Shown one piece after another: positions 25,520 through 34,992 of a stretch of DNA of 64,000 nt (the stretch's first letter is position 1; every line of letters begins with the position of its first letter). Position numbers and translations under genes: made by a program. Origin of the DNA: Mucilaginibacter paludis DSM 18603. Lineage in GTDB: Bacteria; Bacteroidota; Bacteroidia; Sphingobacteriales; Sphingobacteriaceae. The notes below the pieces were generated by a model that was given only the letters and a program-made list of their open reading frames with translations, searched no databases and was not told where the DNA came from. The stretch spans positions 3,056,432 through 3,120,431 of the forward strand of contig NZ_CM001403.1 in assembly GCF_000166195.2 (NCBI RefSeq), in the 5' to 3' direction.

Positions 25520-26319
25520 TTTGCCTGGGGGTTAACGGTTGGCTTATTGTTGCCTTTTACAATATGATCGGCCAGGGCTATCTTTTTTTCCTTTAGGTCA
25601 TTCAGGATAATTTGAGCCAGCATACGGGCGCCTGTTTCGTTAAAATGAGTATTATCTTTTCGTCCCAACGGGTAATTAGGGTGCTCGGCCGTATCCAGGT
25701 CCATAAACAGCATCTGCGTTTTAACCAGCCCCAATTGCTGAAACAGCTCACGGCTCTTTCTGTCCAGGTCAATTACCGCTACGTGGTATTGCTCACCTAC
25801 TTCTAATACCGCCTTTGAGTATTCAACATGGGTTTCAAGCGCCTTGCCATCTTTATCAAAACTGCGGCGGCTTACCGGGGTAATCAGTATTGGGTTTGCC
25901 TTTTTTTTACGCGCATCGTTAATAAAGCCAACCAGGTAATTTTTATAATCGGGTACCGGTGTATATCGTTCCGGGTGCTGAGGTGTTTTAGCCTCATCGT
26001 TATGGCCGAACTGGATCATCACATAATCGCCTTCTTTCAGGCTGTCGGCTATAGGCCTCCAGCGGTTCTCGGCCACAAAGGTTTTAGTGCTGCGGCCACC
26101 CCTGGCGCAGTTATCAATACTAACGCCGCTATCAAAATAATCGGCAAAAGGCATTCCCCAGCCCGTTAGCGGGAGTTGTTTGCCTTTATACAAACACATC
26201 GTTGAATCGCCGATAAGGTATACCTTGATTTTGGGGGGCTCGGGCAAGCTGAACGACATCAGCAACAACAAACTTAAAACGGATAACCTGTTAAGCTTTT
26301 TTTTTAATAGATGTTGCAT
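25516..26319 (-). CDS. rhamnogalacturonan acetylesterase-like SGNH hydrolase (CE12)
   Basis: A 267-residue exported enzyme with a hydrophobic N-terminal signal (LSVLSLLLLMSFSLP). SGNH motifs of carbohydrate esterase family 12 are intact: Ser39 in YLIGDSTMCLY, Gly74 region GGRSTKTF, Asn107 in QFGHNDE, and Asp222/His225 in DNTHFNETGA. It should remove acetyl groups from rhamnogalacturonan I backbones so that other enzymes can act. It is followed directly (1 bp after) the other acetylesterase and overlaps the pectinesterase by 4 bp, all in one operon. Confidence 0.9.
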   Translation of the reverse strand: MQHLLKKKLNRLSVLSLLLLMSFSLPEPPKIKVYLIGDSTMCLYKGKQLPLTGWGMPFADYFDSGVSIDNCARGGRSTKTFVAENRWRPIADSLKEGDYVMIQFGHNDEAKTPQHPERYTPVPDYKNYLVGFINDARKKKANPILITPVSRRSFDKDGKALETHVEYSKAVLEVGEQYHVAVIDLDRKSRELFQQLGLVKTQMLFMDLDTAEHPNYPLGRKDNTHFNETGARMLAQIILNDLKEKKIALADHIVKGNNKPTVNPQAK

Positions 26320-26320
26320 A

Positions 26321-27094
26321 TTACTTGGTTACAGGTTTAACTTCGGGTTTCCATATTCTGGCGGCCAGTTCAAGCTTTAAACTTTTAATATCTGCCAAAA
26401 CAATTTCGGCCATTTTGCGGGCACCTAATTCACTAAAATGGGTATCATCTATTTTGCCATCCGGGTAATTGGGGTTTTCGCCGGGAGCCAGGTGGTTATA
26501 ATATAAGGTTGACGCATCCGGGCCTAATTTCTGCAATACTTCCTGGCTTTCCTTATCCAGGTCAATCAAAGGCACATGCTGTTCGGCGGCAACCTGGCGT
26601 ACAATTTCAGCATATACGGCATGAGTTTCTTCAATGTTACCGGCGGCGTTAAATTTACGGCGGGCAACCGGCGTAATCAGCACCGGGATAGCTTTTTTAT
26701 TTCTGGATTCGGTTACAAACTTAACCAGGTTCGTTTTAAAACCTTCCTCATTAATATAACTGCCTTTGGTGGGCACCTCATCGTTATGGCCAAACTGGAT
26801 CAATACATAATCGCCTTCCTGCAAATCGCGTTCAACGGGTTCCCACAGCTTAGCGTTAATAAAGGTTTTGGTGCTGCGCCCATTTTGAGCACGGTTATCA
26901 ACCGTAACCGTACTATCCCAGAAATAAACGAAGGGCATTCCCCAGCCTGTTTCAGGATAGGCTTTTACCTGCTTATTAGCCATGGTAGAATCGCCGATGA
27001 GGTAAACTTTGATATTATTTTGCTGACTGGCAGTGAAAGATACCAACGATAATAACAGCAAGGCGGGGATGATTTTAAACAGGGGTGATCTCAT
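26321..27094 (-). CDS. rhamnogalacturonan acetylesterase-like SGNH hydrolase (CE12), second copy
   Basis: A 257-residue exported enzyme, signal LLLLSLVSFTAS-Q. CE12 motifs: Ser36 in YLIGDSTMAN, NGRSTKTF, Asn104 in QFGHNDE and Asp216/His219 in DDTHFSELGA. It is a paralogue of the product at 25516. It is the first enzyme gene after susD, separated from it by a strong terminator (27143-27171), so enzyme expression may depend on read-through or a promoter in the 27095-27142 gap. Confidence 0.9.
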   Translation of the reverse strand: MRSPLFKIIPALLLLSLVSFTASQQNNIKVYLIGDSTMANKQVKAYPETGWGMPFVYFWDSTVTVDNRAQNGRSTKTFINAKLWEPVERDLQEGDYVLIQFGHNDEVPTKGSYINEEGFKTNLVKFVTESRNKKAIPVLITPVARRKFNAAGNIEETHAVYAEIVRQVAAEQHVPLIDLDKESQEVLQKLGPDASTLYYNHLAPGENPNYPDGKIDDTHFSELGARKMAEIVLADIKSLKLELAARIWKPEVKPVTK

Positions 27095-27142
27095 GGGACA
27101 GTTAACTTAAGACAGGTTTTATTTTGCCGATCTAAAATTAAA

Positions 27143-27171
27143 AAAAGGCCGCTTCAAAAAAGCGGCCTTTT
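27143..27171 (-). terminator. intrinsic terminator after susD
   Basis: Arms AAAAGGCCGCTT (27143-27154) and AAGCGGCCTTTT (27160-27171) with a 5-nt loop, followed on the minus strand by a run of T. It lies 12 bp after the SusD stop and before the esterase genes, a position that would give more SusCD than enzyme mRNA. Confidence 0.85.
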
Positions 27172-27182
27172 ATGTAATATTA

Positions 27183-28994
27183 TCATTGATATCCGGGATT
27201 TTGCTGGCCCGAAAGTAAGGGATTAGCTTGCATTGTTGCCTGCGGGATGGGTAATAGCTCACCGTTATTAGGCGTAAAAAACTTAGCAACATAATCAATA
27301 TAGGGTATGGTACCTGTATTGGTAAGCGAACTTACCCAACCTATTTTGGTATAACCGGTAGGTGTTGCTGATGGCGTAGGGGCATATAAAGAGTTGCTGT
27401 ACACAATAGACTGCTGGCCGGTAAGATAGTACATGGATTGTGGCAGGTTATTATAAGGCGCCTGTTTGTTCATCATCAAAGTTAAATTTGCCCTTGTAGC
27501 TAAAATATTGGTGTAAAGTTTATTCCAGCGGATCAAATCATATTTACGTATTCCTTCGCCACCAAACTCGAACGACCTTTCGTTCATTATCGCGGTAAAA
27601 AACGCATCATAAGTGGTTGGTGTGGTTCCTATTAAAGCCGTGTTACCGCCAAAACCACGCGCACGTACCTGGTTAAAATATTGAATGCTGGTTGCACTTG
27701 GTTTCTGGTTAATTTCGTTATCCGCCTCGGCATACATCAGCAGGATATCCGAATAACGTAGTATAGGCCAGTTGATACCAAAATACTGTGAACCAGTGTA
27801 GGCCAGCCCAACAAATCCAGGATTAGTTATCCAGTCGCGTCTAAATTTGCCGGTAGTTAACGATACCAACTTTTGCAAAACTTTTGTGCCATCAATATTT
27901 ACATAATAAGGCGCTACGGTTACATCGCGGCGGGTATCATTCTGATCAAACGCGTAAAAATAGGTTGGTAAAATATATATACTTGAATTACCGTAGCTGC
28001 TTGATCCGTTTACCAAACGCGGGCCATCATAATAACCCAGTTTACTGTCTGCAGTACCGCTTCCGCCAGCCATGGCAACTTCAAATAAAATTTCGCCGGT
28101 AGGGTCAAGCGTATGTGCATCCACATAATTTTTAAACAAGGCCTGGTAGCTCGAATTTAAGCCATGAGCATTACTTGCAATCACATCGGCACACTCGCTC
28201 AGGGCTATCTGGTAATATTTCAAATAGTCTGACCGGCGTTCCATTATTTTTGAATCGTTTCTTAAAGAATAGCCTCCTCTAAATAAAGCTATCCTCGCCC
28301 TCAACCCCTTTACCGCTCCTTTGGTAATACGCTCGTCTCTGGTAACCCCGGCATCCGTCCTCCAGGGTACCAATGGCTCGGCGGTAAGCAAGTCATCCAG
28401 GATATGATCATAAATTACATCGCGATTGGTTTTAGGAATGACCAATGTAGGCATATCGGCAGATGGGATAAACTGGGCGGGCATATCACCCCAGTTTCTG
28501 ATGATTTCAAAATAAAACTGCGCCCTTAGTGTTAATACTTCGCCATACAATCTTTTCAACGTGGCCTGGTCGCTTGAGCTGCCATTGGTATATTGGCTCA
28601 TTAATGGGATGTATTTAATACAAATGTTGGCTCTTTCAATGCCAGTATATAAGTTTTCGAGTGGTCCTTCTATCTGGCCGTTGGTTTGGGTGGCACCGTA
28701 GCGGGCAATATCCCTCCTGTCGCCATCGGGCGAAGTATTGCTTGATGCTCCAAGCATTTCATCATTATCGTAGGGAAAATACATGCTCAACCTGATACCG
28801 TAACCAGAATCGCCAGACAATCTTGCATAAACTCCCATTACCACATCGGTAGCCATAGCCACGTTACTGAACGCGGCGGCAGTTGAGAAAGCGGCAGCAG
28901 GCGTCTCAGTCAGGTATTTTTTACATGAACTTATCATGGATACTGTTGACGTAACAGCTATCATGAGCATGCTATATATTAATTTCTTTTTCAT
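27183..28994 (-). CDS. SusD/RagB family glycan-binding lipoprotein
   Basis: A SusD-like outer-membrane surface lipoprotein of about 603 residues. The second Met (28994) is preferred as start because it directly precedes the KKKLIYSMLMIAVTSTV signal; the lipobox ends ISSC with the Cys as the lipidated residue. Family traits are visible: ANICIKYIPLMSQY (TPR-like), LRAQFYFEIIRNWGDMP, and near the C-terminus RSFEFGGEGIRKYDLIRW followed by a final ELLPIPQ-type segment and 'NP...QNPGY'. It caps the SusC channel and binds oligosaccharides. It lies 20 bp after susC. In this locus the ligand is most likely a pectic oligosaccharide. Confidence 0.93.
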   Translation of the reverse strand: MKKKLIYSMLMIAVTSTVSMISSCKKYLTETPAAAFSTAAAFSNVAMATDVVMGVYARLSGDSGYGIRLSMYFPYDNDEMLGASSNTSPDGDRRDIARYGATQTNGQIEGPLENLYTGIERANICIKYIPLMSQYTNGSSSDQATLKRLYGEVLTLRAQFYFEIIRNWGDMPAQFIPSADMPTLVIPKTNRDVIYDHILDDLLTAEPLVPWRTDAGVTRDERITKGAVKGLRARIALFRGGYSLRNDSKIMERRSDYLKYYQIALSECADVIASNAHGLNSSYQALFKNYVDAHTLDPTGEILFEVAMAGGSGTADSKLGYYDGPRLVNGSSSYGNSSIYILPTYFYAFDQNDTRRDVTVAPYYVNIDGTKVLQKLVSLTTGKFRRDWITNPGFVGLAYTGSQYFGINWPILRYSDILLMYAEADNEINQKPSATSIQYFNQVRARGFGGNTALIGTTPTTYDAFFTAIMNERSFEFGGEGIRKYDLIRWNKLYTNILATRANLTLMMNKQAPYNNLPQSMYYLTGQQSIVYSNSLYAPTPSATPTGYTKIGWVSSLTNTGTIPYIDYVAKFFTPNNGELLPIPQATMQANPLLSGQQNPGYQ

Positions 28995-29014
28995 TTGAAT
29001 CAAATTGATGGATG

Positions 29015-32000
29015 TTATAAACTTAGATTTACACCAAAAATGTACGACCTGCTGCGAGGGTAAGCCGCATAATCAACCCCAGGTGTAACACCGGTTGAAC
29101 GCCTGGTATTTACATCAGGATCATAGCCGGAGTACCCTGTTATAATGCCGAGGTTATTTCCGGTGGCGTAAACTCTAAGCTTGCTTACTTTTATTTTTTT
29201 CAAAAATTGGTTTGCAAAGGTATATCCAATGGTTACGTTGTTTATACGTATAAATGAGGCGTCTTCCAGATAATCGGATGTTAAATAAAAGGCCGCGCTG
29301 CCTGTAACCGGAATAGAAGTTGTGGCGTTGGCGTTAATTGCTGCAAGTTGATCAAGAGGAACACCGGTGGCGTTCGCTATATTTTCAACCTGGTTGCCGT
29401 TAGCATCAATGGTTTTCCACCGGCCTGCTGCGCTGGCAAGTAAATTGGTATTTGATGTGTATCCGTTGGTAAACTCAATTTTATTAGCGTTAAATACTTT
29501 TCCACCTGCCTGAAAATTGAGGAAAACACTCATGTCAAAGTTTTTGTAGGTAAACTGTTGATTGAGGCCACCTGTAAATTTAGGATTGGTATTGCCCAAC
29601 ACGGTCCTGTCCGCGTCAGATAACACCGGGTTACCATTTGCATTGTAGGTAGGGTTAGCCGATGTAACTTTAAACTTAACCATTCCGGGCACTGGTGTTC
29701 CGATGATTTTAGAAGGGTCAACATAACCCGCGCCCGATTTCAGGGTATATTTTCTGGTGGCGGCATCGTAGGTAAAATCGTTGGTGGTGTAAAAACCATC
29801 GGCAACATAACCATAAGCAGTACCAACCGGCTGCCCTACCTTTACGATAAAATCGGCAGGCGTACCCGAAACTCCATAACCGGATGATTGCAGATAAAAA
29901 TCCTGTCCGGATGCAAGCGCTAAAATTTTATTGGTATTGTAAGATATGTTAAAGTTGGCGGTCCAGTTAAAATTCTTTTTCCTGATCACTGTCGCATTAA
30001 TCTGGGTTTCAATCCCTTGATTGGATGTTTTACCCACGTTTTGATACTGGGTTTGGTAACCGGAGCTTGTTGGGATATTAGCACTCAGTAACAGGTCTTT
30101 AGTTACGTTTCTGTAAGCATCAACAGATACCTGGATCCGGTCATTCAGTATCCCAAAATCCACGCCTATGTTTTTGGATACGGTGGTTTCCCACTTCAGG
30201 TCTAAGTTTGCCAGGGTTGCCGAACTAAAGCCTATGTTAGATGTATTTTCGTTTAAGGGATAGATGGCATTAGCGGCAAATGCGGTCTGGTAAAGATAGT
30301 CGTTGATCCGGTTATTACCCGATGTTCCATAGCTTAGTCTTAACTTAATGTTCGACAAGGCTTTAAAATCCTTCATAAAGTCTTCGTCGCTTACTTTCCA
30401 TGCCAGCGAGCCTGATGGGAAATATCCCCAGCGGTTGCCATCGCTAAATTTTGATGAACCATCGGCCCTGATGGTGAATTGAGCCAGGTATTTTTTATCT
30501 AATGTATAATTTAACCTGGTAAAAAATGACAGTAAGTGATTGGTATAATTGGTGGGTACTGGGTTACCCGGAGATAAAATACCCAAATTAGGCTGATTGA
30601 TAGCATCTGTGGCAGATATGCCATTGGGGTAAGTTTTATAAGTATAACTTAAGCCCTCGGCATGCTGGTTATAAAACTCGTTACCTAATACAACAGTGAT
30701 ATCGTGGTGTTTAGGATTGTTGGCCGCATTTGAAAAAGACAAAACGTTCGACAGATCTAAGGTATTTAAGTTTAAATTTGTGAGGGTTACAATAGGCAAA
30801 CCGGCACCATTAATACGTGCATTGAATGTGATTACATCATCAAATGCATTTTGTTTCTGATCATTAAAATCTACACCAAGGGTGGACTTGAATGACAAGT
30901 ATTTATTAAAGGTATAATTGGCATATCCATTTAAATTTGTTACCGTAGTGGTATTTTTCCGGTATTGGGCTGCCGAGTTTACAATTGGATTTAAGACACC
31001 CACATTATTACCCGCAGCGTTGGTTTCGGCCAGATAATTGGGATCAATCACATCATCGGGAATACCTGGAACATCAAACGGGCGATATTTTACGCTGTTT
31101 CTTAAATTATTGTAGGTGGAGCTCCCGGCATTTGATGTACCGGCTCCGTTTACCACCTGGTTGTTGTAGCGCACGTTGAAGCCGAACTTAAAATGATCGG
31201 TTGCAGTGTGATCAAACCTGAAACTTAACAAGTTACGGGAATAATCTGAATTAACCACAGTACCTGCCTGCTCATTATTAGTAAAACTCACATTAAATTG
31301 AGTGGTTTTTGTACCACCTGCTATACTGATATTATGTGTTTGCTGAAACCCGTGGCGGCCTAAAGCCTTTTTTTGCCAGTCAACAAAAGGTACGTTTTGA
31401 TAGGCAGATAGGCCGCTGAACGTTGGGCCGTAGTCGGCGATAAAGCTTGTACTGTCAGAGGTGAAACGGTTTCTTTCGTACTGATAAACCACAAAATCAT
31501 ACGGGTTTAATACTTTAAGTTCCTTTGCTAAGGTATTAACGCCGACAAACCCGTTATAACTAACTGTTGTAGGCATTTCGTGGCCGCCCTTGGTTGTAAT
31601 AATAACAACACCGTTGGCCCCACGTGCACCATATATGGAGGTTGATGCGGCGTCTTTCAGAACGTCAATTGATTCAATGTCTTGTGGAGATAACGACGAC
31701 AGGCCATTTTCCACCTGCACGCCATTAATAATATACAGCGGCGAATTATCCTGGGTTATTGATCCTCCTCCACGAATCCGGATACGAACATCAGCATCAG
31801 GAGAGCCCTCAGATTTGGTTACCTGGACCCCGGCCAATCTGCCCGCCAAAGCCTCGCCTGCGGAGTTAATCGGGATATCCCGTAGCTGCTTTGCTGTAAC
31901 CGATGAAACGGCGCCTGCCAAATCCCTGCGTTTAACTGTTGCAAAGCCGATAGCTACAACTTCGTTTAGTTCGACAGCATCGGTTTGAAGCGTAACTTTA

Positions 32001-32278
32001 ATAGCAGAACGGCCAGCCAGGGCAATTTCCTGAGTTTTGTACCCTATAAAGCGTACTATTAAGGTGATATCGCCTTTGGAGGAAACCGATAGTTTAAATT
32101 TACCATCAACATCGGTTTGCGTTCCGTTCGACGTACCTTTTACTAAAACGGACGCACCAATTACGGGTTCATTGGTTCCGTTTTCAATTACGGTACCGGT
32201 AATTTGCCGGGTTTGGGCATTTGCTTTTACTAAAAGCAATGTAAATAACGCCGCAAAAAGAAGTAAAACTTTTCTCAT
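29015..32278 (-). CDS. SusC/RagA family TonB-linked outer membrane transporter
   Basis: About 1087 residues from the ATG at 32278, chosen over an upstream ATG at 32311 because MRKVLLLFAALFTLLLVKANA begins a normal signal peptide. Domains: carboxypeptidase-regulatory-like sandwich (residues about 23-100, ITGTVIENGTNEPVIGASVL), the SusC-specific plug (about 115-230, with SPQDIESIDVLKDAASTSIY and GARGANGVVIITTK) and a 22-strand barrel ending SYIFGVNLSL. It imports oligosaccharides using TonB-ExbBD energy, capped by the downstream SusD. It is the first gene of the pectin locus, with a LacI-type gene divergently placed at 32718. Confidence 0.95.
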   Translation of the reverse strand: MRKVLLLFAALFTLLLVKANAQTRQITGTVIENGTNEPVIGASVLVKGTSNGTQTDVDGKFKLSVSSKGDITLIVRFIGYKTQEIALAGRSAIKVTLQTDAVELNEVVAIGFATVKRRDLAGAVSSVTAKQLRDIPINSAGEALAGRLAGVQVTKSEGSPDADVRIRIRGGGSITQDNSPLYIINGVQVENGLSSLSPQDIESIDVLKDAASTSIYGARGANGVVIITTKGGHEMPTTVSYNGFVGVNTLAKELKVLNPYDFVVYQYERNRFTSDSTSFIADYGPTFSGLSAYQNVPFVDWQKKALGRHGFQQTHNISIAGGTKTTQFNVSFTNNEQAGTVVNSDYSRNLLSFRFDHTATDHFKFGFNVRYNNQVVNGAGTSNAGSSTYNNLRNSVKYRPFDVPGIPDDVIDPNYLAETNAAGNNVGVLNPIVNSAAQYRKNTTTVTNLNGYANYTFNKYLSFKSTLGVDFNDQKQNAFDDVITFNARINGAGLPIVTLTNLNLNTLDLSNVLSFSNAANNPKHHDITVVLGNEFYNQHAEGLSYTYKTYPNGISATDAINQPNLGILSPGNPVPTNYTNHLLSFFTRLNYTLDKKYLAQFTIRADGSSKFSDGNRWGYFPSGSLAWKVSDEDFMKDFKALSNIKLRLSYGTSGNNRINDYLYQTAFAANAIYPLNENTSNIGFSSATLANLDLKWETTVSKNIGVDFGILNDRIQVSVDAYRNVTKDLLLSANIPTSSGYQTQYQNVGKTSNQGIETQINATVIRKKNFNWTANFNISYNTNKILALASGQDFYLQSSGYGVSGTPADFIVKVGQPVGTAYGYVADGFYTTNDFTYDAATRKYTLKSGAGYVDPSKIIGTPVPGMVKFKVTSANPTYNANGNPVLSDADRTVLGNTNPKFTGGLNQQFTYKNFDMSVFLNFQAGGKVFNANKIEFTNGYTSNTNLLASAAGRWKTIDANGNQVENIANATGVPLDQLAAINANATTSIPVTGSAAFYLTSDYLEDASFIRINNVTIGYTFANQFLKKIKVSKLRVYATGNNLGIITGYSGYDPDVNTRRSTGVTPGVDYAAYPRSRSYIFGVNLSL

Positions 32279-32397
32279 TAATTTAAAATTTAGTTTATAA
32301 ACAAAACGCATTCAAACATCAGCACAAGTGGTTAAGTTGAGCTTTAGAATATTAGGTTACAATTTATTTTTTAATAAAAATACCAGTTAATACAATT

Positions 32398-32412
32398 TTG
32401 CAATCGGTTGAA
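32398..32412. promoter_or_regulatory. possible LacI-type operator before susC
   Basis: TTGCAATCGGTTGAA is an imperfect palindrome around CG (CAA-T-CG-G-TTG). TGCAATCG recurs at 32601-32608. It lies 120 bp before susC in the intergenic gap with the divergent LacI-type gene. The assignment is tentative. Confidence 0.35.
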
Positions 32413-32610
32413 TTATATCCAAAACAATTTGATTCCAGGGCTCAGATCCATCATTCATTTGGTCTTTGTAAGGTATAAAAACAACTCAGCCGTTACAGCT
32501 TAAGCCTAATTGGTTATTAATTATCGGGTTTGTTTAAATTGATAGCTCTAAATTATAGTTCTTGAATTGAATAAAACTGCAATGCATGCATAATTATTTG
32601 TGCAATCGTT

Positions 32611-32628
32611 CCCGGCAACGTTGCCGGG
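32611..32628. promoter_or_regulatory. palindromic operator candidate before the second lacI-type gene
   Basis: CCCGGCAACGTTGCCGGG is a perfect 18-bp palindrome with a central CG, as expected for LacI-family operators. It is 90 bp before the regulator's start. It could alternatively be a stem-loop, since TTTATTT follows. The remainder of 32312-32717 shows no gene. Confidence 0.5.
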
Positions 32629-32717
32629 TTTATTTAAAAAATTGATATTATATTTGCCAGGCACGAATTTTGAGCTTTTAACCTTTTGTCCATATATTGA
32701 GTAGTTAAATAGAAAAT

Positions 32718-33761
32718 ATGTTTGAGCCTATAACCATAAAAGATATTGCAAAGGCACTCGGGCTTTCAACTTCTACAGTGTCGCGGGCATTAAGGGGCGG
32801 GTACGAAATAAGCGCTGAAACAAAAAAACTGGTGCTCGAATACGCCGAAAAAATAAACTACCATCCTAACCCGATAGCTTTGAGTTTGAAGGAGCGCCGC
32901 AGCCATTCTATAGGCGTGGTGGTGTGCGAGGTTGCCAACAATTACTTTTCGCAGGCTATTAATGGCATCGAATCCATTGCTTATAGCCGGGGCTATCACG
33001 TTATTATTACTCAAACACACGAATCAAGCGAGCGCGAGGTGGTAAACGTGCAACATTTGGCATCCCGCTCTGTAGACGGGTTGCTGATCTCGCTCTCATC
33101 AGAAACGCAGGATCTTTCGCATCTGAAATATTTACATGAAAAGGGGCTGCCTATGGTGTTTTTCGATAGGGTAACCAATGATATTGACACACACAAGGTA
33201 ATTGCCAATAATTACGAAGGGGCATTTTCGGCCACTGAGCATTTAATTAAGGCGGGCTTCCGCCGCATAGGCCACCTAACCAGTTCGCCGCAACTGTCTA
33301 TTAGTATAGAGCGGCTTGAGGGCTATAAGGCGGCACTGGCCAAGTACAAAATCCCTTTTAACCCTGACTATCTGCAAAACTGTATGCACGGGGGGATGAT
33401 ACAGGAGGAAGTTGAAGTGGCGGTTAAACGGTTGATTACTTTACCAGATCGCCCCGACTCTGTTTTTGTAGCAGGCGACAGGCTGAGTACAGGCTGTTTA
33501 ATATCACTTAAAAAACACGGCTTAAAGGTACCGTCTGACATTTCTATGGCCGGGTTTACCAATTCGGATTATGCGGAACTGTTTAGTCCCGCGCTGACTA
33601 CGGTACGCCAACCGGCTTTTAAAATAGGACAGATAGCCACCGAAATGCTTATCCAACTGATTGAAAGCAAATACCCGGTTACCGAATTTGAAACCAGGAT
33701 GCTCGATACGGAGCTTTTCATACGCGAATCGTCGGAATTTGACGTTTCTGTAGAAAACTAA
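32718..33761 (+). CDS. LacI family transcriptional regulator of the pectin locus
   Basis: A 347-residue regulator. Residues 1-62 are the LacI DNA-binding domain (ITIKDIAKALGLSTSTVSRA LRGGYEISAETKKLV, hinge NYHPNPIALSLKERRS). Residues 63-340 are the sugar-binding effector domain starting HSIGVVVCEVANNYF. It is divergent from susC, so it probably controls the pectin locus in response to a breakdown product such as galacturonate. Most Bacteroidota loci use hybrid two-component systems or ECF/anti-sigma pairs; LacI control is a known alternative. The candidate operators are listed separately. Confidence 0.9.
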   Translation: MFEPITIKDIAKALGLSTSTVSRALRGGYEISAETKKLVLEYAEKINYHPNPIALSLKERRSHSIGVVVCEVANNYFSQAINGIESIAYSRGYHVIITQTHESSEREVVNVQHLASRSVDGLLISLSSETQDLSHLKYLHEKGLPMVFFDRVTNDIDTHKVIANNYEGAFSATEHLIKAGFRRIGHLTSSPQLSISIERLEGYKAALAKYKIPFNPDYLQNCMHGGMIQEEVEVAVKRLITLPDRPDSVFVAGDRLSTGCLISLKKHGLKVPSDISMAGFTNSDYAELFSPALTTVRQPAFKIGQIATEMLIQLIESKYPVTEFETRMLDTELFIRESSEFDVSVEN

Positions 33762-33867
33762 CACTGCCGTATTATGATAGAGGATAGGTTAACTCACCTT
33801 TACTGGTACTCTATAAAAATAATAAAACCTGACCCTATACCTGATAGGGCTTATTTAACAATTTAGT

Positions 33868-34992
33868 TTATTTTTTCCGCTTACGCACCGGCTCTCCATC
33901 ACGTATTTCATCGTTGGCAGCTGTAATTATCTCGTCGCCGGGTTTTAAATCGCCATAAATTTCCACTTTGCCATCGGCCTCGCGGCCTTTTTGTACATCC
34001 ACCCATTCGGCTTTATTATCAACCACCCTGATTACAAAAACTTTTTCGGTCGACATCACCAACGCTGTCCGCGGAACAATAAACGTACTGTCTTTAGCAG
34101 GCATATCCATGCTTACTTCGGCATACATACCTGGCAACAGTGTTTTATCATTGTTATACACATCCATCTCCAATCGCTCAGAACGCAGGCGAATATCTAA
34201 CGATCCCGCCATCCGGTTAACCGTAGCCTGAAACTTTTGCCCCGGCATAGAGCGTACCGTAAAGCTTACTTTGTTTTTCTGCTTTAAAATACCCGAATAG
34301 GCCTCGGGTACGGAGATCACCAAACGCAGCCTTTTTTGTTGCTGTAATACCAGCAATGGCATATCCGAGCCTTTGCCAGTTGGGCCTACATAAGCCCCAG
34401 GGTTGGTGTTACGGGCACTTACCACAGCATCAAACGGTGCACGGATGTTTAGATAAGACAAGTTTGCGGCAACGGCCTGGTAAGCGGCTTTGGCGGCCTC
34501 CAATTGCGACTGGTCGGAGTTTTTACGAGCAGCGGCCTGGTCCAGATCGTTACCGGATATGGTTCCGGGGGTTTTGCTGGTTTCAAACAAGCGGTCGTAA
34601 TTGGCTTTGCTGGCCATATAAATTGCTTGCTGGGTAGCTATTTTAGATTTTGCCTCCGCCAGCTGCGAGTTTATTTCGGGTGCTTCCATGCTGATGAGCA
34701 ATTGCCCCTGCTTTACCTCGGAGCCCACATCAACATAAACTTTTTTTACAAAGCTGCTTACTTTAGCATACAGGTCAACCTGTTGGTAAGGTGTAAGCTC
34801 GCCAGGCATTTTTAATTCCGAAGATAATATACCTTTCTGCAAAGGCACAACGGCAAGCGCCGGGATAGAGTCTGTTTGCTGGTCAGCGGCCTCCTTGCCT
34901 TTATCTTTCGACCCACATGAACTCAGGCCCGAAATGGCTAACAGTGTTATTGTTGTAAAAACGGATGCTCTTTTTAAATTAGTTATGATCAT
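33868..34992 (-). CDS. RND efflux periplasmic adaptor (membrane fusion protein), lipoprotein
   Basis: A 374-residue lipoprotein: signal ending ISGLSSC-G with lipobox LSSC. Domains follow the HlyD/AcrA pattern: barrel-sandwich/lipoyl half (LTPYQQVDLYAKVSSFVKKV YVDVGSEVKQGQLL), an alpha-helical hairpin (about 105-165), the second lipoyl half (LNIRAPFDAVVSARNTNPGAYV) and beta-barrel/membrane-proximal domains to DGEPVRKRKK. It links the inner-membrane pump to the TolC channel. The gene starts inside the 3' end of the pump gene (14-bp overlap), showing translational coupling. Confidence 0.92.
   Translation of the reverse strand: MIITNLKRASVFTTITLLAISGLSSCGSKDKGKEAADQQTDSIPALAVVPLQKGILSSELKMPGELTPYQQVDLYAKVSSFVKKVYVDVGSEVKQGQLLISMEAPEINSQLAEAKSKIATQQAIYMASKANYDRLFETSKTPGTISGNDLDQAAARKNSDQSQLEAAKAAYQAVAANLSYLNIRAPFDAVVSARNTNPGAYVGPTGKGSDMPLLVLQQQKRLRLVISVPEAYSGILKQKNKVSFTVRSMPGQKFQATVNRMAGSLDIRLRSERLEMDVYNNDKTLLPGMYAEVSMDMPAKDSTFIVPRTALVMSTEKVFVIRVVDNKAEWVDVQKGREADGKVEIYGDLKPGDEIITAANDEIRDGEPVRKRKK

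Noticed and set aside
32611..32628. Perfect GC-rich palindrome read as a terminator
   Set aside because: It lies in a divergent promoter region where no transcript needs to end, and has the central CG expected of a LacI operator, so the operator reading is preferred.
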